NCBI GenBank assembly: GCA_902826685.1
Contig: CADEFT010000008.1
Location: 62,001 to 126,000, forward strand
Source of the DNA: an uncultured Acidobacteriota bacterium
Lineage (GTDB): Bacteria > Acidobacteriota > Terriglobia > Bryobacterales > Bryobacteraceae
DNA: 64,000 bases
Direction of reading: 5' to 3'
Positions 23,098 through 32,664 of this stretch are shown here, piece after piece. A program made the translations under genes and the position numbers. How positions within the stretch are numbered: the first letter of the stretch is position 1; every line of letters starts with the position of its first letter. Under the pieces are notes generated by a model. The model saw only the letters and a list, made by a program, of their open reading frames with translations. It did no database searches and was not told the origin of the DNA.

Positions 23098-25582
23098 AGC
23101 GGAGACCGGGCCCAAGGAGTATTCGGAGCGGACCAAGGCCAGGTTTCTTGAAACCGGCGACGCCACGACGGTGCTGGAGGCACGATCCAGCACCGTCATT
23201 CGTCTTTTAGAGGAAGCATTCGAACGCCACCTGAAACAGGCGTTTCCCAGCGGCTTGGCCGTGCTCGCCGTCGGCGGATTCGGGCGCGGCGAACTTTTCC
23301 CTTTTTCCGACATCGATATCTGTCTGCTGGTGGAAGACGAAAAGACCGCCGCCGACCACAAGTCTTCCATCTCCTCGTTCCTGCAGGATCTGTGGGACCG
23401 CGGACTGCGCATGAGCCACTCCATCCGCACAATTCCGGAGTGCTGCCAGATGCATCCCACCAATGCGGAATTGAACGTCAGCCTGCTCGATCAGCGGTTC
23501 CTCGCCGGCGATCTGGCGCTCTATCAGAAATTGCAGCCGCGCCTGCAGCGCTTCTTCGAAGCCGAACGCAGCCACCTGATCCGCCACCTCTGCCGCCTGG
23601 CGCGCGCCCGCCACCAGCAGTTCAACGGAACCATCTATCACCTGGAGCCCAACATCAAGGAAGGTCCCGGCGGATTGCGCGATCTGCATCTGCTAGGCTG
23701 GCTCCGCAAGCTGGAAGCCCCGGGTCTGAGCGAACTCGACTGGTACGCCGGCCTCGAAGAAGCCCGCTCGTTTCTGTTCCGGCTGCGATGCTTTCTTCAC
23801 TGGCGATCGGGCCGCGACAACAACGTTCTGTCCTTCGAAGCTCAGGAGGAAATCGCCGATCATCGCTTCGAAGACTCCCAGCCCCTGCCCGTCGAAGAGT
23901 GGATGCGCCACTACTTCCGCCACGCCCGCGCCATTTTCGGAGCGGCCTCTCGCCTTCTCGATTCAAGCGAGGCCAAGATCAGCTCGCTGCTGGCCGGGTT
24001 CCGCGAATGGCGCTCGCGGCTTTCCAATTCCGACTTCACCGTCGCCCGCGACCGCGTCTTCTTCAAAGCGCCGCGCGGCATGGAGAAGGATCCGGAACTG
24101 GCGCTGCGCCTGTTTCAGTTCGTCGCCCGGCACGGCATCCGCCTTTCGCTCGAAGCCGAACGCCGCATCGCCGAGGCCCGCCCGCAACTGGAAGCGTACT
24201 TCAGCGTCTCGCGGCCCATATGGCCCGCCCTGCGCGAGATTCTCAGCCTGCCCCATGCCGCCCTGGGACTGCGAGGCATGCATGAAACCGGCCTGCTGAA
24301 GATCGTCTTTCCGGAATGGGCCACCGTCGAATGCTGCGTCATCCGCGATTTCTATCACCGCTACACGGTCGATGAACACACCCTCGTCACCATCGAGAAC
24401 CTGCATGCGCTCGGCGGTTCCACCGAGCCGGGCCACCGCCGCTTCGCCAATCTGTTGAGCGAAGTCGAAGAACCGGCCGTCCTCAAACTCGCGCTGCTGT
24501 TTCATGACGTGGGCAAAGGGGAAGACACCGGCTCCCACTCCATCGAATCGGCGCGGTTGGCCGCCACCGCCATGCAGCGCATTCAGGTGCCCGAAAAGCA
24601 CCAGCAGATGATCCGCTTCCTCATCGAGCAGCATCTGATCCTGTCGGCCGCCATGACGCAGCGCGATCTCGAAGATCCGGCCACTTCGCGCATGCTGGCC
24701 GATAAAGTCGGCACCATCGAAGGCTTGCGCTATCTCACGCTGCTCACCTATGCCGATATCAGCGCCGTCAATCCCACCGCGCTTTCGCCCTGGCGGCTCG
24801 AACAGCTTTCGCGCGTCTACGTCACCACGCATCATGAGCTGACGCGCGAGCTGCAGACTGATCGCATCGCCGCCGCCTCCGATGTCGAGGGCGACAAGGA
24901 AGGTTTCCTCAAAGGACTGCCCGTGCGCTACCTCCGCACCCACTCGCCCGAGGAAATCGCCCTGCACCTCGATCTGGAACGGCGCCGCAAGGAAGCCGAA
25001 ATCGCCCTCGAAATCCGCCGCACCGAAGGCGGCTACAGTCTCACCGTGCTGGCCAAGGACCGCCTGCAACTGTTTGCCTCCGTTGCCGGCGCGCTTTCGA
25101 GCTTCGGCATGAACATCCTCAAGGCCGAAGCCTTCGCCAATCAGCAGGGCACCATTCTCGACACGTTCGTCTTTGCCGATCCCACGCGCACCCTTGAACT
25201 CAATCCTTCGGAAATGGACCGTCTGATCTCCACCATTGAGCGCGTGTTGCTCGGCCGCGTCCTGGTCAAGGATCTGCTGCGTTACCGCGTCAAACCCGCG
25301 CCGCCCACCAAGCGCGCCGGCATCCATCCTCGTGTTTCCTTCGACAACCAAGTGTCTGAAACCGCCACGCTGGTGGAGATCGTCGCCGAGGATCGTCCCG
25401 GCCTGCTCTATGACGTGGCCGCCGCGCTCTCTTCCTCCGGTTGCAGCATCGACCTGGTGCTGGTGGACACCGAAGCGCACAAAGCCATGGACGTTTTCTA
25501 CGTCAGCGTGCAGAATCACAAGCTCAAGGACGACATGATGTCGCTGCTCGAATCCCGCCTGGTGGCCGCCTGCCTAGGCTAA
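23081..25582 (+). CDS. glnD: PII uridylyltransferase / uridylyl-removing enzyme
   Basis: An 833-residue sensor of glutamine that adds or removes UMP on PII. The nucleotidyltransferase motif GGFGRGELFPFSDID lies near residue 65. The HD phosphohydrolase motif FHDVGKGEDTG lies in the middle. Two ACT domains at the C-terminus (ending DRPGLLYDVAAALSSSG and after) bind glutamine. The start is uncertain: GTG 23081 is chosen because it limits overlap with glnK to 17 bp, but in-frame ATGs at 23021 and 23039 are possible. The N-terminus before the transferase core is shorter than in E. coli GlnD. Co-transcription with amt and glnK is likely. Confidence 0.94.
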   Translation: MNPPYRAETGPKEYSERTKARFLETGDATTVLEARSSTVIRLLEEAFERHLKQAFPSGLAVLAVGGFGRGELFPFSDIDICLLVEDEKTAADHKSSISSFLQDLWDRGLRMSHSIRTIPECCQMHPTNAELNVSLLDQRFLAGDLALYQKLQPRLQRFFEAERSHLIRHLCRLARARHQQFNGTIYHLEPNIKEGPGGLRDLHLLGWLRKLEAPGLSELDWYAGLEEARSFLFRLRCFLHWRSGRDNNVLSFEAQEEIADHRFEDSQPLPVEEWMRHYFRHARAIFGAASRLLDSSEAKISSLLAGFREWRSRLSNSDFTVARDRVFFKAPRGMEKDPELALRLFQFVARHGIRLSLEAERRIAEARPQLEAYFSVSRPIWPALREILSLPHAALGLRGMHETGLLKIVFPEWATVECCVIRDFYHRYTVDEHTLVTIENLHALGGSTEPGHRRFANLLSEVEEPAVLKLALLFHDVGKGEDTGSHSIESARLAATAMQRIQVPEKHQQMIRFLIEQHLILSAAMTQRDLEDPATSRMLADKVGTIEGLRYLTLLTYADISAVNPTALSPWRLEQLSRVYVTTHHELTRELQTDRIAAASDVEGDKEGFLKGLPVRYLRTHSPEEIALHLDLERRRKEAEIALEIRRTEGGYSLTVLAKDRLQLFASVAGALSSFGMNILKAEAFANQQGTILDTFVFADPTRTLELNPSEMDRLISTIERVLLGRVLVKDLLRYRVKPAPPTKRAGIHPRVSFDNQVSETATLVEIVAEDRPGLLYDVAAALSSSGCSIDLVLVDTEAHKAMDVFYVSVQNHKLKDDMMSLLESRLVAACLG

Positions 25583-25618
25583 AAGCGCGATACACTCGTC
25601 CCCAAGGGAGACTGACCG

Positions 25619-26926
25619 ATGAATAGACGCTCTTTTCTCGCCACCGCGCCGGCGATGCTCGCCGCCGCCGAAACCCAGCCCCAACCACCCGCCGTCACGC
25701 GTCCGCGAGCCACCGCCGGTGATCCCATCGAACCCGTCTGGGAACAGGGCCTCTCCATCACCGTCGGTCCCACGAAGGCCGATATCGTGGGCGCCGATCA
25801 TCGCGCCATTCAGGCCGCGGTGGATTACGTCGCCGGACTCGGCGGCGGAACCGTGCGCGTGCTTCCCGGCCAATTCCGCTTCCGCAACGCCGTCAACCTT
25901 CGCTCCGGTGTGCGCGTCCTGGGAAGCGGCGAAGATTCCGTCTGCATCAAGGAACCGTCGGTCAAAACCCTGCTGGCCGAAAACTCCGATTGGTACGACC
26001 AGGAGATCACTCTCGCCAACGCCCAGGGATTCGAAGTCGGCGACGGCATCGTCCTCACCAGCCGCAATCCGCACAACAACGGCGTCGATATCTTTAAGCG
26101 CACTCTGATCGCCCGCAGCGGAAAGCGATTCAAGCTGAACCAGATGCTATCGGAGAATTTCTGGACCAACGGTTCGGCCGACGCCAGCACTTTGTTCGCC
26201 CTGTTTGACGGCTACCGCATTCAGGGCGCCGCCATCGAGAACATCTGCCTCGACGGCAACCGCGCCAATAACGCCATGCTCAACGGCAACTACGTCGGCT
26301 GCATCTTCCTGCGCGAGAGCAATCGTATTCACATGCGCGGCGTCACCGCCCGCAACTTCAATGGCGATGGCATCAGTTGGCAGGTCTGCCACGATGTGCG
26401 CGTCGAAGACTGCCGCAGCTATGACAACGCCGGCTACGGACTGCATCCCGGCTCCGGCTCACAGCGTTCCGTTGTCACCGGCTCGAAGCTGGAGCGCAAC
26501 GACATCGGTTTCTTCTTCTGCTGGGGCGTGAAGTGGGCGCTGGTGGAAAACAACACCATGGCCGACAATCGCCGCTTCGGCGTCTCCATCGGCCACAACG
26601 ATACCGACAACATGGTGCGCTCCAATGAAGTTCTGCGCAGTGGAAAAACCGGCATCTACCTGCGCCAGGAACACGGCCCCACCTTCTCGCCCAGCCGCAA
26701 CCAGATTGAAGCCAACCGCGTGGTGGATAGCGGCTCGGGCGACGGTGTGGCCGTGGATATCGAAGGGGTCACCGAAGCCGTCACGCTCGCCCGCAACACG
26801 CTGATCGAATCGCGGCAGCCCGCCAGCCGCATTGGCGTGCGCATCGCCAAGGATGCGAAACAGATCCGCCTGAACGAAAACAAGATCGACGGATTTTCGA
26901 CGCCCGTGCTCGACCTGGCGCGTTGA
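25619..26926 (+). CDS. Tat-exported right-handed parallel beta-helix protein
   Basis: A 435-residue exported protein. The N-terminus MNRRSFLATAPAML is a Tat-type signal. The mature part begins with the pectate-lyase-superfamily pattern (AIQAAVDYVAGLGGGTVRVLPG) and continues as repeated short strands (NRIHMRG, HDVRVED, NDIGFFFC, NTMADNRRFGVSIGH) typical of a beta-helix. It may bind or cleave polysaccharide, but no catalytic residues could be assigned. It stands 36 bp after glnD with its own ribosome site (AAGGGAG) and ends next to a convergent gene. Confidence 0.8.
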   Translation: MNRRSFLATAPAMLAAAETQPQPPAVTRPRATAGDPIEPVWEQGLSITVGPTKADIVGADHRAIQAAVDYVAGLGGGTVRVLPGQFRFRNAVNLRSGVRVLGSGEDSVCIKEPSVKTLLAENSDWYDQEITLANAQGFEVGDGIVLTSRNPHNNGVDIFKRTLIARSGKRFKLNQMLSENFWTNGSADASTLFALFDGYRIQGAAIENICLDGNRANNAMLNGNYVGCIFLRESNRIHMRGVTARNFNGDGISWQVCHDVRVEDCRSYDNAGYGLHPGSGSQRSVVTGSKLERNDIGFFFCWGVKWALVENNTMADNRRFGVSIGHNDTDNMVRSNEVLRSGKTGIYLRQEHGPTFSPSRNQIEANRVVDSGSGDGVAVDIEGVTEAVTLARNTLIESRQPASRIGVRIAKDAKQIRLNENKIDGFSTPVLDLAR

Positions 26927-27523
26927 TTACGCCGGCTTGGCGTGGCTCAACCGCGTACGATTGACGGCCACCGTCGCCAGCACGATCGCATGGACCGCCA
27001 GACAGAGAACAACCGCAAGGGCATGCTGCCCCAAGCTGGCGTTTGAAACCGTGTCTACGTAGTAGACCGTGAATCCCGATAGCGGCAGGAACAGCAGCAC
27101 GCTGGTCCAGAATCCGGGGTTATAACGCCGGAGCCGCACGGTGGTTGCCACGTGGCTCACTCCATTCAACAGGGGCAGATAGGCGCCCAGCAGTCCCCAT
27201 GCCGGCCCGAAAGCGGCGGCCACCGCCAGACACGCCGTTTGCACCACCCAGACCAGAATGACGTTCACCAGCACGATGGCTTTCAGCCCCAGCACCTCGG
27301 CGCCGAACATTTCGGTGACGAAGGCGTGGAACCGGCCATCGGCATGCTCCTCATACTGGTGGATCATGTAAGCGGGAATCTGCAGATAAATCAGCAACAG
27401 CGCTGCCTCGTCCGCCCGGAACAGGATCGGCGCGAGGGCGAGCAGCATGGCCGACATCGGCAGCGCCGCGCGCGACCAGTTGAGCACGAACCAACTGCCG
27501 AAGGCGTAAGGGCGCTCGTCCAT
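26927..27523 (-). CDS. HXXEE-motif multi-pass membrane protein
   Basis: A 198-residue protein with about five predicted membrane segments. The family-defining motif is HQYEEHADG near residue 54, preceded by LLLIYLQIPAYMI, and NGVSHVATTVRLRRYNPG lies in the second half. HXXEE-domain proteins have no known function; the conserved His and Glu residues near the membrane suggest metal binding or catalysis. It is convergent with the beta-helix gene and lies 46 bp downstream of the cysK start side's opposite end, transcribed in the same direction as cysK but probably a separate unit. Confidence 0.78.
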   Translation of the reverse strand: MDERPYAFGSWFVLNWSRAALPMSAMLLALAPILFRADEAALLLIYLQIPAYMIHQYEEHADGRFHAFVTEMFGAEVLGLKAIVLVNVILVWVVQTACLAVAAAFGPAWGLLGAYLPLLNGVSHVATTVRLRRYNPGFWTSVLLFLPLSGFTVYYVDTVSNASLGQHALAVVLCLAVHAIVLATVAVNRTRLSHAKPA

Positions 27524-27569
27524 GCCAGTCTCATCGGCGGGTTGGGGCGAACGTCTTAGGAGCGTCCCT

Positions 27570-28523
27570 CTAATCCAGCAGCCCTTCGTAGAGCGCCGAA
27601 GTCAAATACCGCTCGCCCGAATCCGGCAGAATCGTCACGATCGTCTTGCCGTGAAACTCGGGACTCTTGGCCAACCGCACCGCCGCCGCCGCCGCCGCGC
27701 CGCAAGAAATACCGGCCAGAATTCCTTCCTCGCGCGCCAGCCGCCGCGCCATTTCGATCGACTCCTCATTGGTCACCTGCTCCACCCGGTCGACCACGCT
27801 CAAATCGAGCGTCCCGGGGATGAAGCCCGCCCCAATGCCCTGAATCTTGTGCGGACCCGGCTTCAGCGCCTCGCCCGCCAGCGTCTGCGTAATGACGGGG
27901 CTCGCCACCGGCTCTACACCCACCGAAACGATCTTCTTGCCCTTGCTCTGCTTGATGTAGCGCGAAACGCCGGTGATCGTGCCGCCGGTGCCGATCCCGG
28001 AAACGAACACGTCGATCGCGCCTTCGGTATCCTCCCAGATCTCGGGTCCGGTGGTCTTGAAATGAATCTCCGGATTGGCCGGATTCTTGAACTGCTGCAG
28101 CAGCACGAAACGGTTGGGGTCGCTCGCGTGGATCTGCTCGGCGCGCGAAATGGCGCCTTTCATTCCTTCGGCCGCCGGCGTCAGCACCAGCGTCGCTCCG
28201 AACGCCTTCAGCACCTTGCGCCGCTCAATCGACATCGTTTCGGGCATCGTCAGCGTGATCGGATAGCCGCGCGCCGCCGCCACGAAAGCCAGCGCGATAC
28301 CGGTGTTGCCGCTGGTCGGCTCCACAATTTCCTTGCCGGCTTTGAGAATGCCCTTTTGCTCGGCATCCCAGATCATGGCCGCGCCAATGCGGCACTTGAC
28401 CGAATAGGCGGGATTGCGCCCTTCGATCTTGGCCAGCACCGTCGCCGGCGCTCCATCGGTTACGCGGTTCAGCCGCACCAGCGGCGTCCGGCCGATGCTC
28501 AATGAATTGTCGGCAAAAAACAT
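27570..28523 (-). CDS. cysK: Cysteine synthase A (O-acetylserine sulfhydrylase)
   Basis: A 317-residue PLP enzyme making cysteine from O-acetylserine and sulfide. The PLP lysine is K43 in [11 protein letters not shown], the substrate loop is TSGNTG at 70-75, and the phosphate-binding GTGGT lies in the middle. The sequence follows the CysK rather than the CysM pattern. The start at 28523 has an AAGGAG ribosome site (28532-28537 on this strand's complement) 8 nt upstream. It lies 16 bp behind an Rrf2-family regulator gene in the same direction, which suggests sulfur-responsive control as for CymR and CysK of Bacillus. Confidence 0.95.
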   Translation of the reverse strand: MFFADNSLSIGRTPLVRLNRVTDGAPATVLAKIEGRNPAYSVKCRIGAAMIWDAEQKGILKAGKEIVEPTSGNTGIALAFVAAARGYPITLTMPETMSIERRKVLKAFGATLVLTPAAEGMKGAISRAEQIHASDPNRFVLLQQFKNPANPEIHFKTTGPEIWEDTEGAIDVFVSGIGTGGTITGVSRYIKQSKGKKIVSVGVEPVASPVITQTLAGEALKPGPHKIQGIGAGFIPGTLDLSVVDRVEQVTNEESIEMARRLAREEGILAGISCGAAAAAAVRLAKSPEFHGKTIVTILPDSGERYLTSALYEGLLD

Positions 28524-28539
28524 GGATTGTACTCCTTGG

Positions 28540-28953
28540 TTAAATCTCCCAGTTCGGAACGTAGCGGGCCTGTTTCTCCTGCCACCGGCGCAGCAGATCG
28601 CCGAACGTCGTCCCATCCACCACCGACGAAACCGAGGCGTCCACGCGCGCCCACACATCGCTGAAGGGAGTCTCGCTGCCCTTCTTGCGGCCCCTGCCGC
28701 CATCGATGAAGCGCATCACTTCGCCCACCGTAATCGACGAGGCCGGCCGCGCCAGCAGGTAGCCGCCCTCGGCGCCGCGGCGCGATTCCACGAACCCGCC
28801 CTGCTTGAGCGTCGCCAGAATCAGTTCCAGGAATTTCTGCGGTATCTTCTGCCGCCGCGCGATGTCGGCGATGCGCACCGGAGTGCCCTCCGGTTGAGCC
28901 GTCAGATCGAAGACCGCCTGTAGCGCGTAGTCCGCTTTAACCGAAATAGTCAT
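28540..28953 (-). CDS. Rrf2-family transcriptional regulator (CymR-like)
   Basis: A 137-residue winged-helix DNA-binding protein. The N-terminal pattern [17 protein letters not shown], then [24 protein letters not shown], is typical of Rrf2 proteins. The three cysteines that hold the Fe-S cluster in IscR are absent, so it is more like CymR, which senses cysteine status through a complex with CysK. It is directly upstream of cysK, with a 16-bp gap, and probably autoregulates this operon. No operator could be identified with confidence in the 30 bp before its start. Confidence 0.9.
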   Translation of the reverse strand: MTISVKADYALQAVFDLTAQPEGTPVRIADIARRQKIPQKFLELILATLKQGGFVESRRGAEGGYLLARPASSITVGEVMRFIDGGRGRKKGSETPFSDVWARVDASVSSVVDGTTFGDLLRRWQEKQARYVPNWEI

Positions 28954-28983
28954 CGGCGCAAGAACAACTATGATAACCCGGCG

Positions 28984-29478
28984 CTACGGCGCGGGCTGTT
29001 CCGCCAATTCGGAAACGGCGCCATCCACGTCTTCGATGTGAATGCGCAATCGCTTGCGCGTCCGCACCTGCGCTTCGGGCAGCTCGAACCGCGCCGCCAC
29101 CATGCGGTCCACCGTTTGCCCGGCGCCGATGCGCTCGCGCGTCTTGAGCGTGTCGTTGTACTTCGGACCGAGCGCGACGTAGTAGTCGAGAAACCGCTTC
29201 GCATCGGCTTCCGCGACAACCTGTCCCTCCAACTCCCGCCCCTTTTCATCGGTGAGAATCATGCGAACCGCCCGCACCACCAGCGGCACCTTTGCCTCGT
29301 TGATGATGCGCATGTCCACGATGATCGCCGCCGCGTCGTCCAGACCCTGCACGCGTACCTTCTGAATGCCGCCCTGGAGATCGATGTGCGAGCCCTTGTT
29401 CACCCAAAGCGCACCGCCCCCGATCGCCAGGGCGATCGCCAGCCCGGCCCCCGCGGCGGCCATCATCTCTTTGCGCAT
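28984..29478 (-). CDS. Hypothetical membrane-anchored protein (LEA14-like fold possible)
   Basis: A 164-residue protein with one N-terminal membrane segment (AGAGLAIALAIGGGALWV) and a soluble beta-rich part that presumably faces the periplasm. The strand pattern around AAIIVDMRIINEAKVPLVVRAVRMIL resembles water-stress/LEA14-type domains, but the similarity is weak. Its start overlaps the stop of the AIM24-like gene by one codon position (ATGA at 29475-29478 on the reverse strand), so the two genes are translationally coupled. The function is unknown. Confidence 0.68.
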   Translation of the reverse strand: MRKEMMAAAGAGLAIALAIGGGALWVNKGSHIDLQGGIQKVRVQGLDDAAAIIVDMRIINEAKVPLVVRAVRMILTDEKGRELEGQVVAEADAKRFLDYYVALGPKYNDTLKTRERIGAGQTVDRMVAARFELPEAQVRTRKRLRIHIEDVDGAVSELAEQPAP

Positions 29479-30377
29479 CAGTCGTCGCTTCCGAACATCC
29501 CGCTAATGGAGCCCAAAGCGCTGCGTTCGTCGCCTCCACCGCGCATCGGTGCCAGCTCACGGCGCATTTTCTCCAGCGTCATGCTTTGCACCACTACTTT
29601 GCCGGGACCGGTCAACGTTGCCAGGAACAATCCTTCTCCGCCGAAGATCGCCGTCTTGATGCCACCCACCATCTGGATGTCGTAATTCACGGTTTCATCG
29701 AAGCCCACCACGCAGCCGGTGTCCACCTGAATCGTCTCGCCCGGCGCCAGATCGAATTCCACGAAGTCGCCGCCGCCGTGGATGAACACGGTTCCGGGTC
29801 CGGTCAACCTTTCGAGGATGAAGCCCTCTCCGCCGAGGAAGCCCGCCCCCAGTTTCTTCACCAGCGCGATGTTCAACTGCACGCTCGTCTGCGCGCAAAG
29901 AAAGCTGTCGCGCTGTACCAGCACGCTTTTCCCGGCCGGCAGATCGTACACCTGAATGCGCCCCGGATAGCTGCCCGCGAAACCGACTTCTCCTGGCACC
30001 GGAGTCCGGAAATAGGTCATGAACAGCGATTCGCCCATCACCTTGCGCTTCAGCGCGCCCCAAAGTTTCTGGCCAATCCCATCGCCGCTCATGCGCGTCT
30101 CCCACTGCACGCTGGCCGTCTTGTAGAGCATCTTGCCGGCTTCGGCATAGAGTTCCTGGCCGGGCTTCAACCGGATCCGCACCACCTGCAGATTGTCGCC
30201 TTGAATCGTATAGTCGAGTGCCGTCATCACCGGAGGATACGGATCGGGCATGGGGTTTGTTCCCGCCGCAGGCGCGCTGCTGGAAGCGCCAATCGTCCCG
30301 CCGCAAGTGGGGCAGAACCGCGCCTGATCGCCAACCTGGTTTCCACAAGAGGTACAAAAGGGCATATCCTCGTCCAT
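29478..30377 (-). CDS. AIM24 / TIGR00266-family protein with N-terminal zinc ribbon
   Basis: A 299-residue protein. The first 30 residues form a CxxC-type zinc ribbon (FCTSCGNQVG ... FCPTCGG). A linker precedes an AIM24-like beta-sandwich domain from about residue 50 (GDNLQVVRIRLKPGQELYAEAGKMLY ... GGGDFVEFDLAPGETIQVDTGCVVGFD). The family has a TRAP-like fold and no settled role; some members are linked to membrane or stress functions. ATG 30377 is chosen; a second ATG four codons later is possible. It is the first gene of a two-gene unit with the anchored protein downstream and is divergent from the gene at 30391. Confidence 0.85.
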   Translation of the reverse strand: MDEDMPFCTSCGNQVGDQARFCPTCGGTIGASSSAPAAGTNPMPDPYPPVMTALDYTIQGDNLQVVRIRLKPGQELYAEAGKMLYKTASVQWETRMSGDGIGQKLWGALKRKVMGESLFMTYFRTPVPGEVGFAGSYPGRIQVYDLPAGKSVLVQRDSFLCAQTSVQLNIALVKKLGAGFLGGEGFILERLTGPGTVFIHGGGDFVEFDLAPGETIQVDTGCVVGFDETVNYDIQMVGGIKTAIFGGEGLFLATLTGPGKVVVQSMTLEKMRRELAPMRGGGDERSALGSISGMFGSDD

Positions 30378-30390
30378 CTTACAATGGAGG

Positions 30391-32634
30391 TTGGGACTGC
30401 GATTGAATCCAGTAATTCTGTTTTTTCTGCTTGCCATCGCAGCGCCGGCCCGGCAGCTCGATCTCGTTTGCGGAACCGAGCGGCACGGCTGGCAGGAAGC
30501 CGCCGCCCTTCACCGGCGCCACGCCGCCAGGCGCATCGAGCGCCAGATCGCGGCACCCGTGGGACGCGACGCCGGTAACATCGCCATTCTTTACACCTCC
30601 GGCGGCGTGCTCGCGCCGCCCAATCCATTCAACCTGCATGGCAAGGGCATCGCCTTCCAACCGTCGCCCACCGGATTTCGCTTCACCACCGCCGAAGCCG
30701 TCTACGATTTGGCCGCGGCGGAGAACGGCGTCAAAATCGAAGACTTGGACGACGACGACACGCGGCGCGCCACCCTGCCCTTCGACTTCCCGTTCTTCGG
30801 CAAGTCTCACCGCGAAGTGTGGATCAACTCCGACGGCAATGTGTCTTTCGAAGAAGGCGATCCCGCTTCTTCGGCGCGCAGCATCGGCAGGCTCACCGGC
30901 GGTCCGCCGCGCATCGCGCCGCTGATGACCGATCTCGATCCCTCGCTTTCTTCCACCGGCGTGCGCATTCTCGCCGAACCGGAGCGCTTCGTCGTCACCT
31001 GGCTCGACGTGCCGGAATTCCGGGCCGCCGGCACCGGACCGCTGCAGACCTTTCAGCTGCGGCTGTTCCCCGACGGCTCGATCGAGTTCGCCTACGTAGT
31101 GGTCACCACCAACGATGGCGTAGCCGGCGTCGCGCCCGGCCGCGCCGCGGGCGCTCCCCAAGTCGTCTCCTTGCTCGAAGGAAGCGGCGAAGCGTTTCCC
31201 GCCGCCATCGCCGAGCGGTTCTCTTCGGTCGAATCGCTCGACCCCGTCCTGCTGGCGCAACGCTTCTACGAAACGCACGACGACTCCTACGATTTCCTGG
31301 CCGTCTTCAACGTAATCGGCCTGCCGGCGCGTTCCGGCGCGCTGGCTACCGAACTCACGGTGCGCAGCCGCTATCGTTCCGGCTTTGGCGATGACGAAGT
31401 CGACATCGGCTCGCTCTACGGCTCCACGCGCCGCCTGCAGGCTTTCCTCAATATGGGCCCGCTGTCGCAATACCCGGCCGATCCCGTTGCGCTGGTTCCC
31501 TCGCGCGCCTCGGCCGGCGACACACCGCTGTCCATCCTCGCTCACGAAACCGGCCATCTGTTTCTCGCGCTCGCCTCCATTCGCGACCCGGCCGACCCGG
31601 CCGCCCGCCCCATGCTCGGCGGCGCGCTGGCCCACTGGGCCTTCCCATTCAACTCCGAAGCTTCGTTCGTCGAAGGAAACCGCATCGAAGACCAGGGCGA
31701 GAACGCCTCTCCGCGCTTTCGCACCGTCGCCACGGCCGAACAGTATTCGCCTCTCGATCAATATCTGATGGGCTTTCGCGCGCCCGAGGAAGTGCCGCCC
31801 ACCTTCCTGGTTCGCGATTCCGGCCGCACCAACACCCAACTGCCATTGACGGGAGTGACCTTCAACGGAACCCGGCGGAACATCACCGTCGACGACATCG
31901 TCGCCGCCGAAGGGCGACGGTCGCCCGACCACACGCTCGCCCAGCGTGAGTTTCGCACGGCATTCATCCTTCTGACCCGCCCCGGCGCCGAACCATCCGC
32001 GCAGGATCTGGAAAAACTCGATCGTTTTCGCCGCGAGTTTGAACCCTATTTCGCCAAAGGCACCTCCGCCAGGGCCGCCGTCGTCACCACTTTGAAGCGC
32101 AACGCCCGCTTGTCTTTCGCGCCCGCCGCCGGGATTGTGCAAGGCGCCGGAGTGGAAGGCTTCGTGCAACTCGACCGTCCGTCCACCGTGCCGGTGACGG
32201 TGCTGCTCAAATCGCGCAACGGCATCGTAGCGCTCCCGCCGTCGGTCACCGTCGCCGCCGGCCAGACGCAGGCGCCCGTTGCGATAGCAGGTCTGCGCGC
32301 CGGTGTCGAGGAAATCGCCGTCGAGCCAACCGATGCCGCGTATGCCGCCGAGACCGTTCGCCTCCAGGTCGCCCCGTCGCGCGACTCCCTCACTCTCACC
32401 CAGGTAACGTCAAGCCAGGGTCCGGGCGGCACCCGCCTCGTGGAAATGCGTGTCAGCGACATCAACCTGATCCCCTATCCCGGCGTCAACCTCACGGCCG
32501 TGGTACCCGGCGCCGAGGAGCCCCTCAAAGCCGTGACCGGCTCGGATGGCATCGCCCGCTTCCGATGGGCCGCCACCGCGGGCGACCTCGTCGCCACAAT
32601 CGATGGCTCTTCCGTTGCCGCAACGGCAAAGTAA
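30391..32634 (+). CDS. Large secreted protein with HExxH motif, putative metalloprotease
   Basis: A 747-residue exported protein with a signal peptide (PVILFFLLAIAAPA). Residues 110-220 contain strands around LPFDFPFFGKSHREVWINSDGN, resembling nidogen-like domains. H385-E-T-G-H389 is an HExxH zinc-binding motif flanked by a hydrophobic helix, the main reason to suspect a peptidase; I could not assign the third ligand. The last 200 residues are beta-rich and look like Ig-type modules (VPVTVLLKSRNGIVALPPSVTV). The start is taken as TTG 30391, but TTG 30403 is equally possible. It is divergent from the AIM24 gene with only 13 bp between. Function otherwise unknown. Confidence 0.65.
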   Translation: MGLRLNPVILFFLLAIAAPARQLDLVCGTERHGWQEAAALHRRHAARRIERQIAAPVGRDAGNIAILYTSGGVLAPPNPFNLHGKGIAFQPSPTGFRFTTAEAVYDLAAAENGVKIEDLDDDDTRRATLPFDFPFFGKSHREVWINSDGNVSFEEGDPASSARSIGRLTGGPPRIAPLMTDLDPSLSSTGVRILAEPERFVVTWLDVPEFRAAGTGPLQTFQLRLFPDGSIEFAYVVVTTNDGVAGVAPGRAAGAPQVVSLLEGSGEAFPAAIAERFSSVESLDPVLLAQRFYETHDDSYDFLAVFNVIGLPARSGALATELTVRSRYRSGFGDDEVDIGSLYGSTRRLQAFLNMGPLSQYPADPVALVPSRASAGDTPLSILAHETGHLFLALASIRDPADPAARPMLGGALAHWAFPFNSEASFVEGNRIEDQGENASPRFRTVATAEQYSPLDQYLMGFRAPEEVPPTFLVRDSGRTNTQLPLTGVTFNGTRRNITVDDIVAAEGRRSPDHTLAQREFRTAFILLTRPGAEPSAQDLEKLDRFRREFEPYFAKGTSARAAVVTTLKRNARLSFAPAAGIVQGAGVEGFVQLDRPSTVPVTVLLKSRNGIVALPPSVTVAAGQTQAPVAIAGLRAGVEEIAVEPTDAAYAAETVRLQVAPSRDSLTLTQVTSSQGPGGTRLVEMRVSDINLIPYPGVNLTAVVPGAEEPLKAVTGSDGIARFRWAATAGDLVATIDGSSVAATAK

Positions 32635-32664
32635 ACGCGCCGCGATTCCTGGTATATTCCGTTT

